This document shows, piece by piece, positions 46,768-60,101 of a DNA stretch of 64,000 bases. A program made the translations under genes and the position numbers. The stretch spans positions 124,001-188,000 of the forward strand of contig JAKFAO010000001.1 of assembly GCA_021527695.1 (NCBI GenBank), given 5' to 3'. Origin of the DNA: Naematelia aurantialba. Lineage: Eukaryota > Basidiomycota > Tremellomycetes > Tremellales > Naemateliaceae. The notes below the pieces were generated by a model. The model saw only the letters and a list, made by a program, of their open reading frames with translations. It had not been told where the DNA came from and made no database searches. The stretch's first letter is position 1; each line of letters starts with the position of its first letter.

Positions 46768-47029
46768 CGTGAATCAGCTCCCCTGTCCGCGGGCGTGCTC
46801 GGGAAAACGCAGTGCTTGTCGGCGGGTCCAGGGGGCAGTTGGGGGTTGTACTGACTGGCGCTGAACGCGGCTAGCGAGTCAGTGAGAGGCCTGAAGGTTG
46901 GGGAATAATACGTGGTTAGAGCAGGTATGCGAGGTAAGGTTGCGGTGGGAGCGTGGCACGCGCTGAGCCTGATATCCGACCCTTCAAGAGTCACGTGAGA
47001 ATCAGGCAGCTTCACACCCTTTGCGGCAT

Positions 47030-48116
47030 TCAACCTGTACGTTAGAAAACGCAACGCTCGGCTCGTACGACACAAGTCGCATGGATAGACTGCAAGGTAA
47101 GACGCGTATGATGCAGCTATGATACACTCTGGAAGACTGCCCAGCCTGGCGACGGCTCACCACCCAAGGCCGGCGCCTCAGCAGACCACGAGACGAGTCC
47201 CACGCGCTTCACCGTCAGGGGAACGGCGGTAGGTCCACCGTCAGACAGACTACTTCCTGGTGTCTTTGCAAGACTACCTCCATCATGTCCATTTCCTTCC
47301 CTGGTGTCCCCAATACCACACTCGGCTCGTCTAGCAGTCTTGGTGGACTCGCTGTTGACAACATGCGCTCCTGACAACAGACTTGGGCTGCGCGCATTGA
47401 ATTTCGGGATGGCGATGGGTGCTGGTCGTCTCCTGAGCTCACTGATCCACTTGGATCGTGTGTCTGGTGGAGACGGGCTGGACAGGCGCGACGACAAACG
47501 GCGCACGGGTGAAGCCGGGAGTGGCGAGGCTGCTGATTCGGTGGGCGAGGTTCGGATCGAGGTCATCCGCAAAGAGGGCGGAATGAGGTCGTGCCGATGG
47601 CTGTGCCGATGAACGGGGGAGCCAGTCCGCGGAGATCGCTGGCGACTAGGGAATTTGCGGTGCAATATCGGCGAGGCTGGAGGAACTGATGTAGAGTAGC
47701 TATGGAATGACTTGGTGATGTTTGGTCGCAGCGGCTTGTCCGTGAGGTCGTTCCCAGCATGGGCCATGCCTCCCGGGGTATTCGGCCTCGGCGCTGGGGA
47801 TTGAAGCTCAAGTCGCTCCAGAGCAGCATTGAGTGTGTGGGCCGACTGGCCGAGCGGGCTTCGCCCAGGAGAGGACGAAGCGAAAGTGACTTTGATGGGA
47901 TGTGGAGTCAGACAAAATGGTGTGCTTGGGCCGTATGAACCCTGCAACGCAATGCAGTCAGTCTGTTTACCGATATACGAGATCCTGCATAGGTGCCCAT
48001 GTAGGCAACTAAGTAGGGAACCGCAGACTCACCGGAGAGGTGCCGTCAGAACACGGCGTCGCAGCCAACAGCAACGCGGGGACCTCAGGTTTTGACCAGG
48101 AGCGCAGGGGAGGCAT
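47030..48116 (-). CDS. Hypothetical SP-rich disordered protein
   Basis: Unrecognised, about 300 aa. ATG 48116 gives MPPLRSWSKPEVPALLLAAT. After an intron (gtgagt...gcgttgcag) the protein continues GSYGPSTPFCLTPHPIKVTF. Many Ser/Thr-Pro sites with nearby Arg or Lys follow (SPGRSP, SPRTGSPVHR, SPVRRLSSRLSSPSP, NARSPSLL), suggesting a CDK or MAPK target. The last exon can end LGG-stop at 47030 after an intron (gtgagc...gtacag), or run on unspliced to a stop at 47117. Low complexity prevents a family call. It is divergent from the eL28 gene. Confidence 0.55.
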
Positions 48117-48598
48117 CGTTCGAGGTCAGTACGGTAGTCGATGGTCGATGGTCAGTGGAGTGAGAGGGCGCACGACGAGGCTGGTAGTTTTTACCTGTTG
48201 CTCATCAGGCTGAAGCATGAAGACAGAGTTACTGATTGGAGTGCATAGTCAGGATCCAGTGTGGTCGTGAGCCACGCTAGCAGTCTGCTTTGTCGCGCCT
48301 CCCCTCCGGGCAGGAACTGCCAGACACAAAGCATGCTGTTTGTAGACTCGTCAGAGATGTGTGACACGATGGAGAATAGTATGACACGCTTGAAAGGATC
48401 AAAGACGGAGAAGTGATGAAGGGAGACGAGGATCAGCAAGTCCCGAGTCTTTCGGACTTTAACCTCCCAAGCGTTATCTCCGATCAGCCCAGTAGTGAAG
48501 AAGCTCTCCCACGGTGGTCATTGTTGAAGCACCAGCAGCAGCAGCTCCCTCAAGATCGTAAGGTCTCAATAGCTGCACCCAGTCGAACACCAGCAACC
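48117..48598. promoter_or_regulatory. Divergent promoter region, SP-rich gene and eL28
   Basis: 482 bp separate two opposite start codons. A CAGCAGCAG stretch and pyrimidine segments lie near the eL28 start. No named ribosomal-protein element is recognised with confidence. Confidence 0.45.
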
Positions 48599-49760
48599 AT
48601 GTCGACCGATCTGCAATGGCTCCTCATCCGCAAATACAACGCGTTCCTGCACAAGACCTCCAACGGTCCCATCCTCTCGCGTGAGAAGGTGAGTCGGGTC
48701 GGACGGCATGACGGATGACCCGATATGGGTGTAACCAGGGAGGAAGGAATGCGAGCTCTGTGTCCATCCGTGTTGCCAGTGTACTGAGCGTGACGGGGCG
48801 GAGACGACGTGTGGGCGCTCGCCAGGCGGGCGGGGGATGGGACGGGCACGGGACAATACGAGCTAGTCTGACATGTCCAGGGTAACCTCCTCAACTTGCA
48901 CTCGCACAAATACTCGGGCCTTGCCAACTCCAAGGTGCGTTACCTTCGCTTGTCAATTTGTCTACCGCATTCTTGCGCTCTGACTCACCCGGCTTACAGG
49001 TCATCAACATCTCTGCGAACTCGGACGGCGCCATCTCGATCACCAAGATCAAGAAGGACGCAAAGCCCAACCAGGTGAGACACTTTGGATCCAGGCAGAG
49101 GGGAGAGAATCTGACTTGTGGATAGGTTGCCGGCGCCCGTCAGCACGTCACTCTCCGCCGATCGACCGGTCCCCGACGGGCCAACAAGATCGCCGCTGTT
49201 GAGACTGCCTCGAAGGGATACCGAGCTGACCTCCGTGCTGTGAGTTGCAGTTTCAGATGTCTCCAATCACCGCTCGCGTTGGTCTTCCGAGCGGCATCGT
49301 CCTATGTAGCCGCCTCGTTCTCTTTCTGTTTCATTGTCAACCCACCCACACGCAGCCGCACTAGAACTCCCCGGACCCACTGAAGGGTCGAGCGCAGAAG
49401 GTCTGCAATACAAAATCCACTGGACGAACCCTCTTTTGCCATGCCCCGGTGCGGTGTTTACCAGACGCCGGGGTGACTTTATACTGGAGGGCGACATTCA
49501 TTTCATCCCCTGTGCTCTGTTCATCCATGTTTTCAATGCCACGCTCTGCGTTGGCCCTTTGTTCAGACTTGTGGACGGAAGTCTAGGGGTGTTACTGACA
49601 CTGTCAGGCTGCCGTCGCACGCATCTCCGCCCTGTCCCGAGTGAACGCCCGGACCGCCAACCCCGCCAAGACCTACCCCATCAAGGTCCGTGGTTCCAAG
49701 GCGACCAAGTTCGGCCTCAAGGCCGAGGCAAAGGAGGAGGACGTGATTGAGCTCGACTAG
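48599..49760 (+). CDS. RPL28: 60S ribosomal protein eL28
   Basis: A large-subunit ribosomal protein, about 140 aa. ATG 48599 gives MSTDLQWLLIRKYNAFLHK, then TSNGPILSREKGNLLNLHSH. KYSGLANSKVINISANSDGA and VAGARQHVTLRRSTGPRRAN follow, with a basic end KVRGSKATKFGLKAEAKE and DVIELD. Five exons are in phase. The last intron (49240-49607) is 368 bp, several times longer than the others, and contains a strong hairpin. eL28 is the metazoan/fungal protein absent from baker's yeast; the symbol follows the mammalian name. Confidence 0.93.
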
Positions 49761-50050
49761 ACGCTGGGTCTGGTCTGTGGGGGGATCTGCAGAGGGTTGC
49801 AGGGTCGTAGCGTCGCATAGTCGGAGCTCCCGATCATGCATCGCTTGCTTTGGTAATAGACGTGACGTATGTTGACTGGCACGTTTGAATGGTCTGAGTA
49901 ATCTGAATTCATGCCCGGACGAGACCGGCCAAGTGGAGGTTGACCGTCGAGTCAGTTTACTGGAGCTTCCGAGCTGCTGGCATACATATCCCGCTGTATC
50001 GCCTATCGATACGTATCGTTACTCGAACGGGTTCTGCTTGGCAATCAGAG

Positions 50051-51201
50051 ATGCTTCCACCAGCGATCAACTTTCCCAAATGGCTCGAGGAAAACTCGCA
50101 CCTGCTTAAACCGCCTGTTGGTAAGTGCTCCCGAGGCATATCGGCCCCCTGTTTCCGGCTCCCATGATCCGGCAGTTTCTCTGCCTCGTGTCGAACTACG
50201 CCTCATTTCGATGCTGCACTGAGATGAGAAATGACGATGAGAGGTGAAGATCAGTGCTGGAGATGCAAGTGGGGGATGAGGCTGGGGATGAGATTTTGGA
50301 AATGAGAGCTGGAGGTGAGAGCTGGAGAGGGGATGTGACGGACGATGAGCTAGACGAAGACGAGAGCTGACCAAGCCAGGCAACAAGTGCATGTACCAGG
50401 GCTCCAACTTGGTCGTCATGATCGTCGGCGGGCCCAATACGCGCGTCGACTTTCACATCAATACGACGGAAGAGTGGTTTTACCAGTACAAAGGGGCGAT
50501 GACGCTCAAGGTCGTCGACGAGGGACGGATGCGGGATATCGTCATTGGTGAAGGGGACATGTTCTTGCTGCCTGGTGAGTGGTTTTCTCGTGTGGGTGCT
50601 TGTCAGTATACCTGTATCATGCCCATCATTACGTGTGGTGACATTTCCTCTCTTACATCCATCATGCTGATCATTACCTCTGGTGACATTTCCTCTCTTA
50701 CATCCGTATCATGCTATAATTACGTTGGTGACTGTGCTCACACCGGCTAGCAAACACACCGCACTCGCCTCGACGGACGAAAGATACCGTCGGCGTGGTG
50801 ATGGAGATGGTCCGCCCAGCCGACGATCTGGGTACGTCCTCCCTCCGTCTCTCCCGCACCCCCATCCCTTTCACGCGCGCTCCTCCCCTCCATCTCCCCC
50901 TCTCCAGTATCCTTTCGCGCTGCTCCCTGTCTGTCCAACACCCACCTAACGCCATGTCAACGGAAGGACCCACCCCACGCTGACGCTGACTCCACCAGAT
51001 ATAGTGCGGTGGTACTGCCCTTCGTCGAAGCACGCACCCGAGGACCTTGTCATTATCCGCGAGGTGGAATTCTACTGCTCGGACCTCGACACGCAGCTGA
51101 AACCGCTCATGCAGAGCTGGATGGAGAACGAAGAGAGCCGGAGGTGTCCCCAGTGCGGAGAGGTGGCGCCACCAAAGCCCGAGGCGGCTATGCAGCTTTG
51201 A
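50051..51201 (+). CDS. BNA1: 3-hydroxyanthranilate 3,4-dioxygenase
   Basis: A non-haem iron cupin enzyme of the kynurenine route to NAD. It has 182 aa from exons 50051-50120, 50380-50574, 50751-50831 and 50999-51201. The start [20 protein letters not shown] leads to [19 protein letters not shown] and [17 protein letters not shown], which supplies iron-ligand His and Glu. [19 protein letters not shown] supplies the second His. The C-terminal rubredoxin-like site has WYCPSS and RCPQCGEV. Two introns contain tandem duplications (50180-50370 purine-rich; 50605-50720 about 50-bp units). Confidence 0.95.
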
Positions 51202-51547
51202 GCAGCAATGGACAGCTTGGGTTGGCAGGCCAGGCAAGCAGGCATCGTCTCCTCCCTCCTCCCTTCGTGTCTTCGCTGTGGGCGGTTGTCGACAGGAGCG
51301 ATCATTTGGCTCTTTGCCGCAGGAGATCAGTGTGCTGTCAGAGGACAGGGGGGGTTGTGAGGCCACTAGCAGCGACTAGCATAGGGTATAGAATATGTTT
51401 GTCGTTTAGAGGGATGTATCCACAGTCCAGCCTCATGTCTCTTTGCACAACGAGACTCAGTCGTCCCAGGATGCTCGCCACCCATCCCATGTTGGCTTTA
51501 CACCCTCTATCCTCTAGATGAGACCCGTATCGTCTGTGTACCTACTC

Positions 51548-51641
<94 letters not shown>

Positions 51642-51867
51642 TCTTCTCCAGCTACCTGTCGACTGCTGGCACCCAAGCCGAGTCATTCACTCCACTTCGT
51701 CTATGATTTACGTGTGCCCACATTACCCACATAGACATCGGCAGAACCACGTGGGCGTCACCACCGGTCCTCTTCGGACTATTTCATCATTGTGTGTTCA
51801 AAGTGCTGCTCTCTTGCCAGTCTCGGTTCTCCAATCACTCTTACTGAATCAACAGGTGCAGTGCATC
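51202..51867. promoter_or_regulatory. FDH upstream region with long CT tract
   Basis: It lies between BNA1 and the formaldehyde dehydrogenase. It holds an 85-bp CT repeat (51551-51635) about 230 bp before the FDH start codon. Pyrimidine tracts in fungal promoters can exclude nucleosomes; that role here is inferred. Confidence 0.5.
51551..51635. repeat. CT dinucleotide microsatellite
   Basis: A near-perfect run of about 42 CT units upstream of the formaldehyde dehydrogenase gene. Confidence 0.97.
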
Positions 51868-53840
<1,973 letters not shown>

Positions 53841-55409
53841 CACAGCGAGGGTACAGTCGACTACAATCACCAGTCTAGTCAGCTCCAGTAAGCAGCCTAG
53901 TAGCCATGCATCCTTTAACGGTGTCAACCTCGTCCCCCCAAAGCCTCGTCTCATACCCACGGCGCCTGCAAACGAGCTTCAGGTGCAAACGAGCTTCAGC
54001 AGGTCATGGTGAGCGACTTCTCGGTTGGCTACTTCGAGAGGCCGAACCATTTAGCTGTATGGGGGCGTGCTTGGTCCAAGCCAGCCTGGAATCTTCCCCT
54101 GATCAGCACTGTCCTACTGGATAGAACCCTCCTTTACATGGCCTACGGTGGGGGAAGAGCTCACGCAGGGTGAACCACTCCGGGCATTTGGGCGGACGGT
54201 TTGGGGTTTAAGCGCGGCGCTCGTCGCGGACGAGGCAGGAACGGGCTCAGCGAGAGTGGCAGGAACGAGACCGGCAAGGTGCCCACTAGTCAGATCGGAG
54301 CGATAGCGATCAGAACATTAGGGATGGTGGTGAAGTGAAGGTCGACGGGGTCGAGACCGCCGTTCGGTTGGGCCTTGATCTTTGACCCTTTGACCCACGA
54401 GGATTAGCGCGCACGGGGCCAGGGGTGGCAGATCAGATGTTTTGAGGCTGCGACGCGAAACATCTGATGTAGTCGCAGAGGGCCAGACATGATGGTGCGT
54501 GTGCCACCCATCAGTTTTCCTCCGTCTTCTGCTGGGTCTGGACTCTGGACGCTACACTGAGGAGAGTCGACTCTTACCGACAGTGGGCTGGCAGTGAGAT
54601 CAATTCCTTTCCCGATTGGGTCGCAGCAGACGCTTCAGTGCTTGTTCTTGCCGATTTCACTGCTGGTCTGCAGGATGCGGGCTGATTTCGGGCGGTCTTG
54701 GTACCGATAGAATCAGAAAGGTGGGTTGCGAACGGCCTCACGGCCTCGGTATGGCATCTGGTGTCATTTTGGTGCCCTTACATTGCCTCCTTGCCCTCGT
54801 CCCCGTCGTCCCCGCCTCTGCCTCCGCCTCCTTCACCGTCCTCGATCGCCACCGTAAGGTCCTGTCAACCGCCGTGGGCGGCAGGAGCACCCCGCTTCGA
54901 GGTCCTTGGGCCGTTTAGCGGCCCCCGAGTCGTAGCCTTCCAAATTTCTGAAACCCCCATCTGGCCTGATGGGCTGGCTTGGCACAGGATAGACGTGGAC
55001 GCAGATGTATACTAGCCCGGGGGTTGATTTGCCCGCTAGATCCCATGGGTGTCGGTGCGACGGGCATTGGCGCGGCGCAGAGCGGCGTGCGCGATCGTGG
55101 TACTGGGTCCAGACGCAGACGCCTCGCCTCGTGTTCTACTTTGCTCGTGCTTTAGCCACCTCGTTCAGTCTCTCGAAGGTTTCGTCCTCTGGCTCACGTT
55201 GTGAACGGCCAGACACCAATATCAAAAGAGTTTCCTCATGCCAAGGAGCTGGGTGACTCTCTCCAAAGCAAGCAAGTGAGGAGAGACGGAAGGAAGGAAG
55301 GAAGAGAAGGGAAAACAGGCGGGTAGGTGACTTGTTGGATCCCATTCAACCAAGTAACGCTGACGACACAGCTACAACAGCTGCAAGATATCTTGACACG
55401 AACGGCAGC
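53841..55409. other. Long intergenic region upstream of the velvet gene
   Basis: 1.57 kb without a supported gene, the longest gap in the window. It contains the inverted repeat at 54432-54468 and probably the promoter and 5'UTR of the velvet gene. The short frames here show no family resemblance. Confidence 0.5.
54432..54468. repeat. 11-bp perfect inverted repeat with 15-nt spacer
   Basis: ATCAGATGTTT at 54432-54442 is the exact reverse complement of AAACATCTGAT at 54458-54468. A second, overlapping pair CTGCGAC (54448-54454) and GTCGCAG (54472-54478) uses the spacer and the flank. Confidence 0.85.
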
Positions 55410-57541
55410 ATGACTTCCCCGCATCGAGACCACGACCACACGAAACCCCGACCGCAACAGCGCGATATTCTCAGCACAGGGCACGGTGATTGCTATCCCC
55501 AAGCATCTCAGACACCCATGCCGTCCTCGATGGACGGTCTTCCCTATTCGCATCTCAAGAACCACGATCCATCACTCGCAGACGGCTATGCCTCGCACGT
55601 GATGGCCTATGCTCAACCTCCGCTGGGTCTCCCTCTACCTCAGCTACCTCAGTACCCACCGGGACAAGAATCGGTCGGCCCCCTCACATATGTCATGAGA
55701 CGGTATGAGTCCGCTGGTCGGACAGCAGATCACTTGCATCCCCCGTCCCATCAGTCGGCGTACGAAGAAGCAGGACGTTTTAGATATTCGTACCCCCTCG
55801 GCCACTTCGAAATGCCATCCCCAGTGTCTGATCCCCAAGATACAACGAGACCGAAAGGGCAAAGTCACGACCCACATTGCCCAGACGCGTCTTGGACACC
55901 GCACCACACGTCCCATTTCGCCACTCGTGACCATCCGAATCCGTCTGTCCCCGCTCCGTCTGTCGAGCACACGGCCAGCTGCTCATCCGCCGCTCCGCCA
56001 CTTGGGCCAGGACATGTCCCAGACCTAAACTCCCAACACCGTGACAGACGTCCTGCCACTGACCGTACCCAAGGCAGCGATGCCGTCCCCCTGGTCCCGA
56101 GGCTAGAGGCATCGCGACATTCAGAAGCACCTGGGTCGAGTGACGTGGATGGAAGACGGCACACTGAGACGGAAACGAGAATGGGCGGAACCTCTCCCCC
56201 CCAGCAAAGCTTCTTGAGACGTGGAATGGGTGAACCAAGGAAACGCGCAGTACACAAGCTGCTGAGTACCAATTCGGAACAGTGGTGAGTCACGAACCAG
56301 GAATTTTCAGCTTCTAACGTAAATAACCACCCTTCTGAAGAGAGTCCGCCAGCGGGCAAGTGGCGAGTGACGCGTGGGGACAATGCGTTACAGAGAGTCT
56401 GCTTGTGGAGCTGATAGACAGGCAATGGAATCTGCACGTGTCTCAAGCACCCCAGCGCGGCAAGACAATTGGTATGACCGCACCCAAGAGAGTGAGTCTG
56501 CAGCCCCGGAACAGAGGTAGAGCTGAGACGGTCAGGGGATGCAGCCCCTGTCACCCCCGCTGATCGTCCAGCTCGTCGTCTACAATCGTGCCGGTGGGCG
56601 TGTAATATCACCCCGGTACGGCATTTATCCTCTCTTACTTCCGCGTCCGTTTTGCATCGCGAGCTGAGCTCTTCAGCCACCCCGAGCTGTTAAGGAGACT
56701 GATACAGACTGTGTTGGCCGTCGAGCTCTACTCGGAGGATCGCGCACACTCGCGCGCGAGGATGCGGCTTCTCACTTCGCCTTGTAAGTCACTCTTTGCT
56801 CCCAGTCCACGGTCTGGTTGTTTGCAGGCCGTTTACCGACTGACTGTGCACAGCCAGTCAAAGTGCCCCCGAAGAAGAGCACACAGCGAATACTTTACTA
56901 GGCGGCACTGTCCGCTCTTCGCAGATTCTCAAGGTGGGCAATGAGAAGGGTGTCTTCTTCCTGTTTCCGGATCTGGTATGCCATTTCGCACCGAGGGATC
57001 AGCTGCAGCTGATTATGGTCTTGGTGGTTCGTCCAACTGGGAGATTCACCCTTAGGTTGACGTTGTTCGATTTGGCGGGGTGCGTGACGTTCCCATCGCG
57101 GCCAAGCGTGACGACACATTCTCCCCATCAACACTTGCTGCCGCGGAGCACTTGTTTCGCCTTCGCCACTTTGGCCCATCGCCCCCTCTTTGCCTCCTCG
57201 TTTCAAGATCTTTCGTCTCCAGCCACAGTCCCATTCGTCTCCCTAAGGCCCAGTCCCATTCGCCTCCTTGCATCCGTGTGACCATTTCATGATTACTGAA
57301 AGAGCTAACAAAGCATAAGTCCAGGCGCATCAACTGGGACACGCACTCTGTGCTCAGCCTTCACCCCGTCCTTCAACAACCTGTGAGTGGCCGAAACAGA
57401 CGTGGACTCAAGTACAGCCCCCCAGCAGATTGGCCCGGACCGTGTGAACCGACTCAGCTCAGCAGGGAGTTCACAGCGCAAGGCGAGCGGCACCTGGGCG
57501 CGAGTCGCCGCCCGTCAGCGGCAAGGCATCACGAGAGGTGA
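55410..57541 (+). CDS. Velvet-domain regulator (VosA/VelB type)
   Basis: Velvet proteins are fungal transcription regulators with an NF-kB-like fold that link development and secondary metabolism. ATG 55410 (MTSPHRDHDHTKPRPQQR) opens about 290 residues of Pro/His/Ser-rich disordered sequence. After an intron near 56284 the velvet core appears: LIDRQWNLHVSQAPQRGKTI, APKRLVVYNRAGGRVISP, then VLAVELYSEDRAHSRARMRL, ILKVGNEKGVFFLFPDL and TGRFTLRLTLFDLAG. The end DWPGPCEPTQLSREFTAQG matches the usual velvet C-terminus (FPGM-PTPLSRxFAxQG pattern), and the frame stops at 57541. The exact splice between FDLAG and this end is unclear. The family call rests on ordered motifs; the subtype is a guess. Confidence 0.75.
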
Positions 57542-58156
57542 TTTGAGGAGATGAGACATGAGGCTCGTGCGCTCGAAGAGATGCAGGGATGGAACTGTGT
57601 CACCAGTGGCACCAATGCAAGGTGTACAGCCTGCAGTCAAGGCGGTGGTGCGCCCCCAGATGAGGTGTGGCGGGGCACTCTAGGGGATGAGCTGCGCGGA
57701 AGGTGAGGCGGAGGATAATGGGGCGGGGCTGTGACGGAAGAGCTGATGTGCGAAGCGGGAATGCTGAGCCTGCTCAAGACGAGGCGGGGCTCGTTAGCCA
57801 GTGGCAATGTGGCGGTGGCGGTGGCGGTGGCGATGGCAATGGCAATGGCGGGGACGGGTCGACAGGATATCAGGGAATAGTTCGATCACATGAACAGGGT
57901 GGAGGTATTCAGAGAGAGAGCGAGTGGAGACTGAGACGAGACGCGATGCATCGCACTGCAAGCTATGTGTTGGATGATTTCAATTATGAGTACTACTATC
58001 GATACAGCTAGTCCATGCTTCTCCGACGCTGTCGGCACTGTCGGCTTTCGAACGTCCATGCTTTTCGCAATGTTGCGCTACTCTCTATACACAGCCTTCG
58101 ACGCTTGATAGCCACATTCGCAAGGACGCAAGGTGGCTTTCGACCATCGTTGATGT
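57542..58156. other. Convergent intergenic region
   Basis: It holds the 3' ends of the velvet and second mucin-like genes. A GTGGCG hexamer array followed by ATGGCA units lies at about 57808-57850. No gene is supported. Confidence 0.5.
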
Positions 58157-58434
58157 TCAGAGTACCATCGAGAGCACGAGCACACTCGTAGTCGTACCGA
58201 CCATCCAGCCGGCCGAGAACGAGGCGGAGCTTCCGCTCCCCGCCGTGGCTGTCGACGTAGATGTAGATGTAGATGTAGATGCGAATGACGAGGCTGAGCG
58301 TGTGCTGTTACCCGTCGCTGTTCCGGTGGCGGTGCTGGATTGGCTGACGGGCACGCCAGAGTCGGAGCTAGCGGTGCTCGTATCCTGATCACCGGCCGCT
58401 GACGCGTTGCTGCCCGCATTGGCGCCCCCATCCC

Positions 58435-58481
<47 letters not shown>

Positions 58482-59105
58482 CCGTCGCCGTCGCCTGCGG
58501 TAGTGCCTGCGGTAGTGCCTGTGGAAGCGCTTGTGCCTGCCGTGGCCAGTCCGGCGCCGGGCGAGAGCGCGAGGGAGAGCGAGATGGGGTCGCTGAACGT
58601 CGTCGCGGGGACAGGGACGGAGAAGGCCCCGTTCGGCGTGGACAGGAGCGTGACGCTCCCTGCGTCTGCGGAGAGTTGAGATGCCGATGCCGATGCCGAC
58701 GCGGCGGAGACGATGGTGGTGGTAGAGGCGGAGGTGGTGGCAGAGGCGGCGGTGCCAGAGTAGACGAGCAAGGAGGAGAGGGTGTCACTTGGGCGGTCAG
58801 TTTGTTCCTGGGGACGACGGGACATGAATGGACGACGAGGGACGAAGGCGAGGGACGAAGACGAGGGACGAAGGCGAGGGACGAAGGCGAGGGACGAAGA
58901 CGAGTGAAGACATGGAGGGTAAGACGTGCTCTCATGACACAGATGGATCATCAAACACATGGACTTGGCGCAAGACACGCAGTGACGCTCACACATTCTT
59001 GAGCGAGATGACCGACGTCGCATCTGGCATCGGCGCCGCCCCGACCCTCGCCACCTCCATTGTCCAGAGCAGCACGGGCACCAACGGTGCCAGAAATGAC
59101 CGCAT
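58157..59105 (-). CDS. GPI-anchored Ser/Ala/Thr-rich surface protein
   Basis: 247 aa from exons 58993-59105 and 58157-58787, which are in phase. MRSFLAPLVPVLLWTMEVAR is a signal peptide, with likely cleavage near VGAAP. The mature part reads VDTLSSLLVYSGTAASATTS, then a more ordered FSVPVPATTFSDPISLSLAL. A run of alternating Asp-Asn, encoded by a GTCGTT repeat (+ strand, about 58437-58480), follows. The end is Ser/Thr-rich, with a GPI signal SASFSAGWMVGTTTSVLVLS. The 205-bp intron carries GACGAAGGCGAGG repeats (about 58835-58905). The role is unknown; a wall or adhesion protein is plausible. Confidence 0.78.
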
Positions 59106-60101
59106 CGTGTACAGGCTAGTGATTGGGCGTCGATGGAAGGCTGGGACAGAGGAACGTAGAGGCGCAATGCGGGATGCACTGCGAGAAGAAATACGACAAG
59201 ATTATCGCGATGACGGCGGCAGTGCGAGGCGACAGGGCGCGTACAGGCGGTGATGCGGATACCGGCGGCAATGCGGTCCAGGCGGCAGCGGCAGTCGAGA
59301 TCGCAATTTTCAGTGGACAAGGTGGGTGGTGGAGCGGCGACACTGGTGCTCACTGCTCCTGCTGCGTCGTGGGGGTGGTGATGGTGCTTGTGCTGCTGTG
59401 TTGTTGTGATGGTGTCGTGGTAGTGGTGGTGGTGGTGCTGGTAATTGAATCTCGGCGGTGTGATGGCGAGTGTTGTGTCGAGATGCGCTGCTGTGAAAAG
59501 TAGGTGCAGTCGCCAGGTGAGCAATAAGCAGTGAGAGACAGCAGCGACAGACAGACACCAGCAGTGTTGTGCAAGACAACGCGACGTCCACGACATGCCG
59601 TAGCGCAGCTTAGCGCCGGAGGATTGATTAGCTTGAAACAAAGGAGCTGTTTTAGCAGGGACGAGTTTCAGGGGAAATCCGCCACACCGGCCGCTGCCGC
59701 TCCGCCCGCGGCCCAGTGCCACACTCCCCACGTCCCCACTCCCCCACTCCCTCCCCACTCCCCACTAGCTGTTTCATGGCGCTACCCTACTGATGGTAAC
59801 GGACGCTGCGAGGCTCGTGCGCACAACTCGGCATCGCACGCATGGCCGCAGGGTCGCACCGCACGCATCGCACGCATGGTCACATCGACGTCATCATACA
59901 TCGCATCCTTGATCGCAGTCGTGTCCTTTCATCAGATGAATACAACCGCCATCCTCACGCTGCGCCGCCTCGTCGGCGTACTTTTCACACTCCCTGCCAA
60001 GACGGCACATCCCTCGCTCCTTCAAGTCTAGCCACCGTCTCGCTCCTTCCAAGTATAGTCACCGTCTCGCCCCTCTTCAGTAGCCACATCTCCTTTTAAC
60101 G
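59106..60101. other. Intergenic, no gene recognised
   Basis: Promoter of the second GPI gene and 3' region of the kinase. It has GT-rich stretches near 59365-59450, a CCCCACTCC array near 59735-59765 and CATCGCACGCATGG copies near 59830-59880. Short frames here are repeat-driven. Confidence 0.45.

Noticed and set aside
58676..59503. + strand frames antisense to the second GPI gene
   Set aside because: Arg/Gly/Glu-rich composition arises from repeats in the intron and exon of the minus-strand gene; no conserved motifs.
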